NCBI GenBank assembly: GCA_946060685.1
Contig: CAMGOT010000003.1
Location: 1-49,168, forward strand
Direction of reading: 5' to 3'
Source: an uncultured Bacteroidales bacterium
GTDB lineage: Bacteria; Bacteroidota; Bacteroidia; Bacteroidales; Bacteroidaceae
Length of the DNA stretch: 49,168 bases
Shown: in pieces, positions 41,813-49,168 of the stretch
Position numbering within the stretch: the stretch's first letter is position 1
Layout: every line of letters begins with the position of its first letter
The notes under the pieces: model-generated
The model's database searches: none
Seen by the model: only the letters and a program-made list of their open reading frames with translations
Told to the model about the DNA's origin: nothing
Made by a program: the position numbers and the translations under genes

Positions 41813-43804
41813 ATGAGACAATTCTGCACATTCCTTACGCTTTTCTTCATTTCCCTTGCGGCCCTTGCACAAGTTCAGCAGCCACAGTATGCCGCCGAAG
41901 AAGGGTTTCTGTGGTGGAACTACGCCACCGATGGTTCGGGTACTGGTCTTACCCTGAATTTTCCCAAATTGACCACCTACGATGAGAGTCTGCAGCCCTA
42001 CAAGGGCCAGAAGAAGTATAATCTCTGCTCCGTTGTACCCGGAAAGTTTGCCGGATGCGTCATCAGCAAGGTGAAGATAGCGTTGGCTCCTCCAAAAGTC
42101 AAGTATGCTGATGATTACATACGCCTTTGGCTCTCGCCCGTCAAGCTTCGTACTTCAGAGGATGGCAGTACGGAATATGATATTCCCGCATCCTCCGCTG
42201 AGGCTGAGAATGTGACGAAATATGCCACGGCACGCACCAATGGCGTGTATTTCCAGTTCTATACCATCACCCTTAAGGAGCCTTATACCGTTCCCTCTGG
42301 CGGATGCTATGTGGGCTATGAGTTTGAAGTGGATTCCGAAGAGGATGCTTTCTTCCTTTGGGGAGCGAGCGAGGAAGGCGGGTGTTTCCTCCAGTTGGAA
42401 GAGGCCGATGGTACTTCCACGTGGAAAAATATGACGCCTTTGGGCTTGGGAAATCTGACCACTTCCGTCTATATGGAATTGAGCGACCTTATCGTGACGG
42501 ATGCCACCGTGAAGGCGCAGGATGAGCGCAATTACCGCTGTGGTGAGGAGTTCAACTATGCCTGGACGGTTACCAACAAGAGTTCCGTTCCCCTCACTTC
42601 CTTCGACCTTGCCATTACCATCGACGGCAAGCGCGACCCGGAGGAGAATGTCAGCATAGGAGGGGCTTTGCCCGTGGATGCTTCCTGCACAATCACCCGT
42701 ACCCTTCATTTCGACGAGCCCGGCGAGCATACGCTTGCTCTGGAGGTCACGAAAGCCGATGGCAGGGAGAACGAATCGCTGTATCGTACGGCAGTAGGCA
42801 ATATCCTTGTCATCGAGCCCGAAGATCTGTATCCTTCCATTCCCGTGGTCGAGGAGTTCACCTCCACATCATGCAGTTGGTGCCCGCGTGGTATGGTCGG
42901 GCTGAATCTTCTGAAGGAGAAATATGGCGACGGCATCATCACCCTTGCCGGCCACACCAATCTTTCAGCCACCGACCCCATGCTTTGCCGTGATTATGCG
43001 GAAGTCATCGGTTCTTACGGCCAGAGTCTTCCCAGTGCCGCCTTCAATCGTGTGGCGATTTCCGACCCCTATCTTGGCAACAGCGGAATGGATGCCAATG
43101 GGCAGATGCACTTTGCCGCCGATAAGTTTGTAGAGAAAATCCGCGAGGAGTTTCCGGGCGAAGGAAAGGTCGAGGTGGAAGCTGTCTGGACCGACGATGC
43201 CCGAACAGCCCTCCGTGTACGCACTCAGTCCACCTTCTCTGTCGACAGGGAAAAATCCCCCTATCGTCTGGCTTTCCTGCTTAGCGAAGATGGTATGACG
43301 GGCAAGAACGGCCCCGACGGACTCTGGTCGCAGTACAATGGCTATTCCTATGAGCAGGGCGACAAGTCCGGCACCTATCCGGATGCCGATATGGAGGAAT
43401 GGATTTCCGGCCCTTCGCTCGTTGATGTTGCCTATGACCATGTCATCGTTGCAGCATGGGAGCCGATGCGCGGTATAGAGGGTAGTGTGCCCGGACCTAT
43501 TTTCAAAGCCACCCCCATCGTCTATGAGACAACGCTCGACATTTCCGACAATACGCTGATTCAGGACAAGGATCGCCTCTCGCTCGTCGTTTTCCTCCTG
43601 AACGACAACAATGGTTTCATCATCAACGCCGCCCAAAGTCCTATTGCCGATAACGAGCATTCCGGTGTGAACACTCTCATCGCGCCTCCATCCTCCAGTA
43701 CGATGGTTTATACGTTGACGGGTGTTCGTCTGCCGGCTGTACGGAAGGGCTTGAACCTCCTGCGTGGGGCCGATGGCCGCTATCAGAAAATATATCAGCG
43801 GTAA
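41813..43804 (+). CDS. Omp28-like secreted protein with thioredoxin-type CxxC domain
   Basis: A 663-residue protein. Signal peptide RQFCTFLTLFFISLAALAQ. Residues 25-225 look like a beta-rich surface module, and about 225-330 an Ig-like module (NYAWTVTNKSSVPLTSFDLAITI). From about 345 a thioredoxin-like fold opens with VVEEFTSTSCSWCPRGMVGL (CxxC). It matches the Omp28-related family. The end VYTLTGVRLPAVRKGLNLLR resembles the short Prevotella C-terminal tail linked to type IX secretion. It is probably outer-membrane or secreted and may act in redox or folding. Confidence 0.8.
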   Translation: MRQFCTFLTLFFISLAALAQVQQPQYAAEEGFLWWNYATDGSGTGLTLNFPKLTTYDESLQPYKGQKKYNLCSVVPGKFAGCVISKVKIALAPPKVKYADDYIRLWLSPVKLRTSEDGSTEYDIPASSAEAENVTKYATARTNGVYFQFYTITLKEPYTVPSGGCYVGYEFEVDSEEDAFFLWGASEEGGCFLQLEEADGTSTWKNMTPLGLGNLTTSVYMELSDLIVTDATVKAQDERNYRCGEEFNYAWTVTNKSSVPLTSFDLAITIDGKRDPEENVSIGGALPVDASCTITRTLHFDEPGEHTLALEVTKADGRENESLYRTAVGNILVIEPEDLYPSIPVVEEFTSTSCSWCPRGMVGLNLLKEKYGDGIITLAGHTNLSATDPMLCRDYAEVIGSYGQSLPSAAFNRVAISDPYLGNSGMDANGQMHFAADKFVEKIREEFPGEGKVEVEAVWTDDARTALRVRTQSTFSVDREKSPYRLAFLLSEDGMTGKNGPDGLWSQYNGYSYEQGDKSGTYPDADMEEWISGPSLVDVAYDHVIVAAWEPMRGIEGSVPGPIFKATPIVYETTLDISDNTLIQDKDRLSLVVFLLNDNNGFIINAAQSPIADNEHSGVNTLIAPPSSSTMVYTLTGVRLPAVRKGLNLLRGADGRYQKIYQR

Positions 43805-43819
43805 ATAATGAGAAATGAG

Positions 43820-43889
43820 AAATGAGGAATGAAGAATGAGGAACGAGGAATTGCCCATCCGGTTCCCTCCTCTTCTTCATTCCTCATTT
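43820..43889. terminator. 17-bp inverted repeat between Omp28-like and helicase genes
   Basis: AAATGAGGAATGAAGAA (43820-43836) and TTCTTCATTCCTCATTT (43873-43889) are a perfect 17-bp inverted repeat. The left arm is part of a run of 7-base AATGAGA/G microrepeats. It lies 15 bases past the Omp28-like stop and before the helicase start, which argues for the helicase start at 43911. Confidence 0.6.
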
Positions 43890-43910
43890 ATAGAACATTC
43901 CTTCAACGAT

Positions 43911-46544
43911 ATGGAAAATATGTCAGCACCACACGGCAAGCCAGGTACACAACCGAAGAACAAGACTTTAGCCGGAAAAACGGGCAAGAAGAAGACGGCA
44001 ACGGGCAAAAGAGCCGCTGTGGTCGAGCCCAGATTGACCAATGTGATGAAGCCGCAGGGTATGTCGCTCGAAGAATGGCAGATTGCCTTGCGCAAACTGC
44101 AGGCAGAGAAAGAAACTTTTGCCATAAGTGTCGTCGATGAAACCTATAGCCCCGGCGAGTACTGCGTTGTCAACGCGACGACACGGAATAAGTACAAAGT
44201 GGTGTATAGAGGACAGGACAGCATCTGGAACTATTGCTCATGTATGGATTTCAGGACTTCACAGCTTGGCACGTGCAAACATCTGGAAGCAGTCAAGATG
44301 TGGACGAAAAACAAGAGGAAGAAAATCCATAAGGAGGCCCCGGATTATAGTTCCGTTTATTTGAGTTATGTGGGTCCACGCTGTGTGAAGATACGCCTCG
44401 GCGAAGATCCCGAAGGCGTGCTGGCTGCACTGGCACGCGAGTATTTTGACGAGAATGGAGTGATTCGCGAGGAGACGTATGGAAAGTTTGAGATGTTCTT
44501 GCATGCAGCAAAGACTGTCGATCCCAATTTCCGTTGCTATGATGATGCCTTGGATTATATCGTGGAGCAGCGCGAAAGTATGCGTCGGGCGCGGTTGGTG
44601 GAGAGCAAGTATGACGGGCCGACGCTCGATACTCTGCTCACCGTGAAACTCTATCCCTATCAGAAAGAAGGTGTGCGCTTTGCTGTGAAGGCCGGTAAGG
44701 CTATCATTGCCGATGAGATGGGTTTGGGCAAGACTGTCCAGGCCATTGCTGCTGCAGAGATTTATCTGCGAGAAGGTATGGCGGATAATGTGCTTGTTGT
44801 ATGCCCTACTTCCTTGAAGTATCAATGGAAAAAGGAAATAGAAAAATTCACCGGAACCGATAGGGAAGGGACGGACAGCCGGGAGGACGACGTCGTGTGC
44901 AGTTGCCCTAAGGTGATTGTGGTGGAAGGCAATCCTTTCAGGCGACAGAAGTTGTATCGCTCCAAGGCACTCTACAAAATTGTCTCGTACAATACGATGT
45001 GCAATGATGTCCGTGAGTTGGGGAAATTGACGACGGATGTTCTGATCATGGACGAAATCCAGCGTCTGAAGAACTGGAACACGCTTATATCCCGTGCTGC
45101 CCGCAAAATAGAGTCGCGCTATGCTGTCCTGCTTTCAGGTACTCCTATGGAGAACAAACTGGAGGAATTGTATGCCAACATTGAACTTGTTGACCAGTTC
45201 TGCCTTGGACCTTTTTATAAGTTCCGCGATAACCATATCCTGCTTCATCCTGAAAAGGGAAGTATCGTAGGATATAAGAATCTGAATGAGATAGGCAATC
45301 AGATCAAGCACAGGCTGATACGCCGCACGAAGAAAGGCGTACGCCTGCAGTTGCCTGAGAGGAGCGACCAGTATATCCTTGTACCCATGACGTCCGCCCA
45401 AAGCGATTATCACGAAGAGTTTAAGGCGGAAGTGTGCCGACTGCTCCAGAAATACAAAAGACTCCACTATATGTCCGAGCAGGACCGCCTTCGGCTGATG
45501 ATGCTTCTCGGGCAGATGCGTATGGTGGCTGACAGTACCTTCATTCTTGAGCAAAACCTCCAGACGAGAGCCGATGTCAAGATTGCCGAGGTGATGAATC
45601 TGCTCGACAGCGTGTTTGACAACGGTGATGAGAAAGTGGTGATATTCAGCGAGTGGGAACGTATGGCTCGACTCGTTGCCATAGAACTCGAAAAGCGGAA
45701 AATTCGCTACGAGTATCTCTGCGGAAAAGTCTCCGCCAAGCAGCGCGGACAACTGGTGGAATATTTCAACACCTTGCCTGAAAGCCGCGTGTTTATCTCC
45801 ACGGATGCCGGTTCCACAGGGTTAAACCTCCAGGCGGCCAGCATTCTCATCAATCTTGACTTGCCGTGGAATCCTGCCGTTCTTGAACAAAGAGTGGCAC
45901 GCATCTTCCGCATCGGGCAGGAACGTCCTGTGCAGATTATCAACCTCGTTTCCAAGGACTCCTTCGAAGAGGGCATGATTGACAAGCTCCGCTTCAAGAC
46001 CTCCATGTTTGAGGGCGTGCTTGACGGTGGAGCCGATGCGGTGTTCGTCGGCGATGACAAGTTCAAGCAGTTCTTGGAGGATGTCTCATGTGTCCTTGAC
46101 GACACCCCTGAGCCTCCTGTGGTGGATTATATCGATGATGATACTGAGGATGCGTTGCCGATAGAGGCGACAGCACCGGCCTCTGATTTGGATTCTGCCG
46201 GCGAACAACTCCCTGCTGAGGAGAGAGGAGAGGGAATGCCGTCCCCGCAGTCGCCCACTCCCGACGATGTGCCGGCTGCTCCCGCAGATGCCGATCCGCA
46301 TTCCTCTACCGTGCATTCCCATGCCGCCATGTCAGCTAATCCCGAGCAACTGGTTAGCCAAGGCATCTCTTTCTTCGCCGGCCTGGCGGAGGTGCTGAAA
46401 TCCCCGGCTTCGACAAAGCAGCTCGTTGACCATTTGGTAGAGGTCAACGAGGAAACCGGCGAGGCCAATATCAAGATTCCCGTGGCAAACAAGGAGACTG
46501 TTTTCCAGATGTTCTCCATGCTCGGAAAATTGATGCAAGGGTAG
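43911..46544 (+). CDS. SNF2-family helicase with SWIM zinc finger
   Basis: An 877-residue protein. Residues 1-45 are basic. A SWIM finger follows (CSCMDFRTSQLGTCKH). The SNF2 ATPase has motif I DEMGLGKTVQ, motif II DEIQ, motif III LLSGTPMENKLEELY, and in the second lobe STDAGSTGLNLQAA and QRVARIFRIGQ (motifs V-VI). The C-terminal 170 residues are acidic and Pro/Ala-rich and end in a helical piece (SFFAGLAEVLKS). It should remodel DNA-protein complexes; partner unknown. The start MENMSAPHG at 43911 is preferred over an ATG inside the hairpin at 43836. Confidence 0.87.
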   Translation: MENMSAPHGKPGTQPKNKTLAGKTGKKKTATGKRAAVVEPRLTNVMKPQGMSLEEWQIALRKLQAEKETFAISVVDETYSPGEYCVVNATTRNKYKVVYRGQDSIWNYCSCMDFRTSQLGTCKHLEAVKMWTKNKRKKIHKEAPDYSSVYLSYVGPRCVKIRLGEDPEGVLAALAREYFDENGVIREETYGKFEMFLHAAKTVDPNFRCYDDALDYIVEQRESMRRARLVESKYDGPTLDTLLTVKLYPYQKEGVRFAVKAGKAIIADEMGLGKTVQAIAAAEIYLREGMADNVLVVCPTSLKYQWKKEIEKFTGTDREGTDSREDDVVCSCPKVIVVEGNPFRRQKLYRSKALYKIVSYNTMCNDVRELGKLTTDVLIMDEIQRLKNWNTLISRAARKIESRYAVLLSGTPMENKLEELYANIELVDQFCLGPFYKFRDNHILLHPEKGSIVGYKNLNEIGNQIKHRLIRRTKKGVRLQLPERSDQYILVPMTSAQSDYHEEFKAEVCRLLQKYKRLHYMSEQDRLRLMMLLGQMRMVADSTFILEQNLQTRADVKIAEVMNLLDSVFDNGDEKVVIFSEWERMARLVAIELEKRKIRYEYLCGKVSAKQRGQLVEYFNTLPESRVFISTDAGSTGLNLQAASILINLDLPWNPAVLEQRVARIFRIGQERPVQIINLVSKDSFEEGMIDKLRFKTSMFEGVLDGGADAVFVGDDKFKQFLEDVSCVLDDTPEPPVVDYIDDDTEDALPIEATAPASDLDSAGEQLPAEERGEGMPSPQSPTPDDVPAAPADADPHSSTVHSHAAMSANPEQLVSQGISFFAGLAEVLKSPASTKQLVDHLVEVNEETGEANIKIPVANKETVFQMFSMLGKLMQG

Positions 46545-46584
46545 TGGAAGTAAAGGACATGGGATGATTGCCTGTAATGCTGAT

Positions 46585-46629
46585 GGGGTGTTCTGTAAAT
46601 TTGCGAATTTATGGAACACCCCTGTTTTT
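46585..46629 (+). terminator. Helicase terminator with extended hairpin
   Basis: GGGGTGTTC (46585-46593) and GAACACCCC (46614-46622) pair perfectly. Inside, TAAATT/AATTTA pairs around a TGCG loop, with a two-base internal mismatch. TGTTTTTG follows on the plus strand. It lies about 40 bases past the helicase stop. Confidence 0.75.
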
Positions 46630-46856
46630 GTGGAGTTGAAGGTGCACGTCCTTTTGGATTCTCCATACGCTGTCCTTGTGAAAACATTCATGCGGGCTGC
46701 GTGTTGCCGCAATAGCGGACCTTCGGTTATTGGTGGCAGTTTTCTGATTTCTTTGTTGTTCAAGCATGATCGAAGGATAAATGTGCCCGATTTAGTATAA
46801 CATAGGGTAGCATAATATATCGTGAGTTTGATGAATTGGTGCCGACAGGAAAAACA

Positions 46857-47035
46857 TATACAACATTGTTGCCGGTAAGGTTATTAACCTTGCAGCCGTA
46901 AGGTTATTAATCTTAAAGCCGTAAGGTTAATAACCTTATTGCCCATGAAGTTGACATGCATCGGCAATGCAGCTAATCATAGTGCCGTTGTCTTGCAATC
47001 ATGTCTCAATTGGAATACATCTTACTCACGAACGA
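46857..47035 (+). repeat. Dispersed repeat, copy 2: three palindromes at 23-bp period
   Basis: Palindromes of the AAGGTTATTAACCTT type start at 46877, 46900 and 46923, exactly 23 bases apart. Seven bases after the last comes ATGAAGTTGACATGCATCGG (46945 on). This is the same layout as the copy at 9693-9866, which is inverted. A small frame from this ATG reads MKLTCIGNAA and stops after 35 codons; copy 1 reads MKLTYIGEAV. Confidence 0.85.
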
Positions 47036-47370
47036 AGCATGGGCAGAGATGAACTTACTCAATCTTTGCCATGTAAGGCAGAAGAAAACCAAGTCAAGAC
47101 GAAGGATGACATCCAATCCATTTTTTACAACATGGCAGGCTTGATAGGAGGCAAAGGAATTGGTATTCAAGGATTCTCTTCCAAGGCACTGCATAACACC
47201 ATTGTACCTCTTCCCCTTTACATTACCCCAATAGACAGACTTACTGAGCAAATGAAATACTGAGCAACTGAACTAACAGGCAGGAGTTAAAAAGTTCTTC
47301 ACCGCCCCTTTGATGTGTAACTGACAATAATAAGCGAAATAAGGGAAACGTATTGGTTTGAAGGATATTT

Positions 47371-47443
47371 ATCTGCATCATCTTATTGAAATCTGCATCA
47401 TTTTTGGGTTAAATGATGCAGATTTCTCCATGATGATGCAGAT
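47371..47443 (+). promoter_or_regulatory. Four-copy 11-bp operator-like array
   Basis: ATCTGCATCAT at 47371-47381 and 47391-47401, then its exact reverse complement ATGATGCAGAT at 47413-47423 and 47433-47443. Starts are 20, 22 and 20 bases apart, so the array is symmetric about 47407. It lies just upstream of the Fic -7 element. The Fic protein has a C-terminal winged-helix domain, so self-regulation is likely but inferred. Confidence 0.8.
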
Positions 47444-47461
47444 AACTAGAAAAATAATTCT

Positions 47462-47469
47462 TAACTTTG
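47462..47469 (+). promoter_or_regulatory. -7 element for the Fic gene
   Basis: TAACTTTG fits TAnnTTTG, 18 bases after the operator-like array and 22 bases before the Fic start codon. Confidence 0.5.
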
Positions 47470-47491
47470 CAAGGTATAAACAGATTCAGCT

Positions 47492-48553
47492 ATGCATACA
47501 TTTGATTACATAGAAGCCCCGAAGCAGCTGTTGACACCCGACATTGTCAATTTGTTATCCTCATTGCACGAATTCAGAGGGAAGCAGGAACTGTACATAG
47601 AAGCAGAGTCTGATGTACTGACAGCACTATTGGACATAGCTAAAATCCAGAGTACAAAGGCATCCAATAAGATTGAAGGTATATATACATCTGACGAGCG
47701 ATTGGAAGCATTGGTCATGGAAAAGACAGCACCTCAAAACCGCTCCGAACAGGAGATTGCCGGATATAGAGAAGTGTTGGCTACCATTCATGAGAGTTAC
47801 GAATACATTCCTATACGCTCCAATAATATTCTGCAACTGCATCGTGACCTGTATAGTTTTAGCAGCGGTGATGCAGGGGTCAGATATAAGAATGCGGATA
47901 ATGTAATTGCAGAATCAGGCAAAGACGGATAGCAACGAGTGAGATTTATACCTGTCCCGGCGTTTCAGACACCAGAAGCGATGGATAACTTGTGTAATGA
48001 ATTTAACAAAGCCATTGAACGGGCAGAGTATGACCCTCTATTATTGATACCTATGTTCATTCTTGATTTCCTCTGCATCCACCCTTTTAATGATGGTAAC
48101 GGACGTATGAGCCGTTTGTTGACTTTGCTGTTGCTGTATCGCAGTGGCTATATCGTGGGAAAATATGTCAGTATGGAAATGTTGATAGAAAAGACAAAGG
48201 AAACCTATTATGAGGCCTTGCAGAACGGTTCCGCAGAATGGCATGATAACAAGAGCGATTATACCTCATTTGTCAGATATTATTTGGGAATTGTATTGAA
48301 AGGATACAATGAGTTTCAAGACCGTATCGAGCATTTGAAGTATCGCAAATTTTCAAAGGCAGATAGAGTAAAATCCGTATTTGACAAGAAACTTGGAATT
48401 GTCAGAAAATCAGATATTGCCATACTATACCCAGACATAAGCGAAACGACTATAGAACGCACCTTGAAAGATTTGTTGGAGGCAGGTTTTGTCGAAAAGG
48501 TCGGCAAAGGACGAGCTACAGGATATGTAAAAAAGGATTGTGTGCCTAGATAG
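47492..48553 (+). pseudogene. Fic-family protein gene interrupted by one in-frame TAG
   Basis: One reading frame encodes a Fic protein of about 352 residues, split by a single amber codon (47930-47932) between GKDG and QRVRF. No frameshift is seen. The first part (146 residues) has the inhibitory helix S58-NKI-E62-G63 of class II Fic proteins. The second part carries the catalytic HPFNDGNGRMSR and a C-terminal winged helix (KSDIAILYPDISETTIERTLKDLL). Fic enzymes transfer AMP or other groups from nucleotides to target proteins. Either the gene is broken, or the stop is read through or is a sequencing error. Confidence 0.75.
47939..48553 (+). CDS. Catalytic half of the Fic protein, possible internal GTG start
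   Basis: Two codons after the amber stop a GTG (47939) could restart a 204-residue protein with the Fic motif HPFNDGNGRMSR (residues 48-59) and the winged-helix tail but without the inhibitory helix. If made, it would lack the self-inhibiting segment. No clear ribosome-binding sequence precedes the GTG, so expression is uncertain. Confidence 0.4.
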   Translation: MRFIPVPAFQTPEAMDNLCNEFNKAIERAEYDPLLLIPMFILDFLCIHPFNDGNGRMSRLLTLLLLYRSGYIVGKYVSMEMLIEKTKETYYEALQNGSAEWHDNKSDYTSFVRYYLGIVLKGYNEFQDRIEHLKYRKFSKADRVKSVFDKKLGIVRKSDIAILYPDISETTIERTLKDLLEAGFVEKVGKGRATGYVKKDCVPR

Positions 48554-48613
48554 AGTTTCTGAGCAATCCCCACCGTAAAGCGTAAAGTGTAAACTATTAC
48601 CGATTTGCAACAC

Positions 48614-48646
48614 CTAACCCCCTCAAATCCGAGGGGGTTAGATTTT
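48614..48646. terminator. Bidirectional terminator between Fic and recombinase genes
   Basis: CTAACCCCCTC (48614-48624) and GAGGGGGTTAG (48631-48641) form a perfect 11-bp stem with loop AAATCC, followed by ATTTT on the plus strand. It lies between two converging genes. Confidence 0.8.
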
Positions 48647-48679
48647 AGAGTCCCATGCTATCCATCTCTCATATATTGA

Positions 48680-49168
48680 TTACCATGTGATAATCTTGTC
48701 TACGATTTCCTGTTGTTCCGTACTGCTGCGTCTCAGATAGATTCGTGTCGTTTCAATACTCTCGTGTCCCATCAAATCGGCAAGGAGAGAAATGTCATTG
48801 AACTTCTCCAAGAAATTCTTGGCAAAGCGATGACGGAAGGAATGTGGATATACCACTTTCTCGTTTAGTCCATATTTTACGGCATAGTTTTTCAACTGCT
48901 GTGAAATGCCTCTGGTAGTGATGCGCTGTCCGAAACGGTTCAAGAACAAATAGCCTGTCGTACGCTTCAAGCCTTTAAGCCATTCCGCAGTTTCTTCTCT
49001 TAGTGTCTTCGGGATATAGATACGGCGTATCTTGCCGCCTTTGGTATAGATGTCATAATATCCCGCTTGCACATGCTCAACCTTAATTTGGACAAGTTCG
49101 CTGACACGTGCGCCTGTTGCTGCCAAGAAACGAACCACGAAGTACCACTCCTTGTTCTCTTCCTGCTT
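48680..49168 (-). CDS. Tyrosine recombinase/integrase, C-terminal part (runs off window)
   Basis: The frame is open to the window end, so only the last 162 residues are seen. All visible catalytic residues of the tyrosine recombinase domain are present: Arg in TGARVSELVQI, Lys in YTKGGKIRR, His-x-x-Arg in PHSFRHRFA, His in DLMGHESIETT and the nucleophile Tyr in RIYLRR. The AT-rich composition and the Fic gene beside it suggest an integrated element that continues beyond the window. Confidence 0.93.
   Translation of the reverse strand, partial: KQEENKEWYFVVRFLAATGARVSELVQIKVEHVQAGYYDIYTKGGKIRRIYIPKTLREETAEWLKGLKRTTGYLFLNRFGQRITTRGISQQLKNYAVKYGLNEKVVYPHSFRHRFAKNFLEKFNDISLLADLMGHESIETTRIYLRRSSTEQQEIVDKIITW

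Larger units (their letters stand above)
46545..47491. other. Gene-poor, AT-richer stretch between helicase and Fic gene
   Basis: About 950 bases, clearly AT-richer than the genes to the left. It holds the helicase terminator, dispersed repeat copy 2, a possible decayed gene fragment at about 47080-47263 (reading IQGFSSKALHNTIVPLPL, faintly like type I restriction specificity subunits), and the Fic operator array and promoter. No intact gene is supported. Confidence 0.55.

Noticed and set aside
47930-47932. Pyrrolysine or programmed recoding at the amber codon of the Fic gene
   Set aside because: No sign of a recoding structure after the codon, and no pyrrolysine genes are in the window; a simple mutation or sequence error is the easier reading.

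Overview
The window looks like a chromosomal segment of a Bacteroidales bacterium, most likely Prevotellaceae. The reasons are the TAnnTTTG-type promoter elements without Shine-Dalgarno boxes, a glycine-lipid gene pair (glsB/glsA), a TamL lipoprotein-barrel, a TolC/HlyD/ABC-2 exporter, an Omp28-like thioredoxin-fold protein with a Prevotella-type C-terminal tail, a LpxH-type lipid A enzyme and the order DUF1599 - DoxX-like - tpiA - SPOR - folE. Most of the window is GC-rich, and many long open frames lie antisense to real genes; I treated those as shadows.

Layout. 0.4-7.3 kb (minus): a DASS sodium/carboxylate symporter, rubredoxin, a repeat-tailed secreted protein, a metallo-beta-lactamase-fold hydrolase and TamL. 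A divergent promoter separates TamL from a SpoU-type RNA methyltransferase and a membrane glycosyltransferase (plus). 10.2-12.1 kb (minus): glsA-glsB with a long leader. 12.5-18.1 kb (plus): a membrane AraC-like regulator, a second glycosyltransferase, radC, a MIP18-family Fe-S assembly factor, lpxH, an ECF-like sigma factor and its membrane partner, ended by a strong hairpin. 18.3-23.6 kb (minus): TolC, HlyD and two ABC-2 permeases with no ATPase gene. 24.2-26.6 kb: a TonB-dependent receptor. 26.7-30.7 kb (minus): rsmE, an AlkD-like gene, an APH-RapZ fusion and an archaemetzincin-like lipoprotein that has lost two zinc-binding histidines. 30.8-46.5 kb (plus): hpt, adk, obgE, pgeF, proS, DUF1599, a DoxX-like protein, tpiA, SPOR, folE, a PfkB kinase, an Omp28-like protein and a SWIM-SNF2 helicase.

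From about 46.6 kb the sequence becomes AT-richer and accessory. It holds a repeat element, a Fic-family gene broken by one in-frame amber codon behind a four-copy 11-bp operator-like array, and the catalytic end of a tyrosine recombinase running off the window. This is probably the edge of an integrated element.

The least explained signals are intergenic. (1) A block of about 170 bp with three 15-bp palindromes at an exact 23-bp period occurs at 9.7 kb and, inverted, at 46.9 kb. (2) Segments with GGTGGGTTCTATAAATT-like inverted ends lie at 36.0-36.25 kb and 41.56-41.68 kb. (3) A repeat of about 85 bp, whose hairpin stem is kept by paired changes, lies in the glsA leader and inside the 36-kb segment. 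No tRNA, rRNA, CRISPR array or complete insertion sequence was seen.
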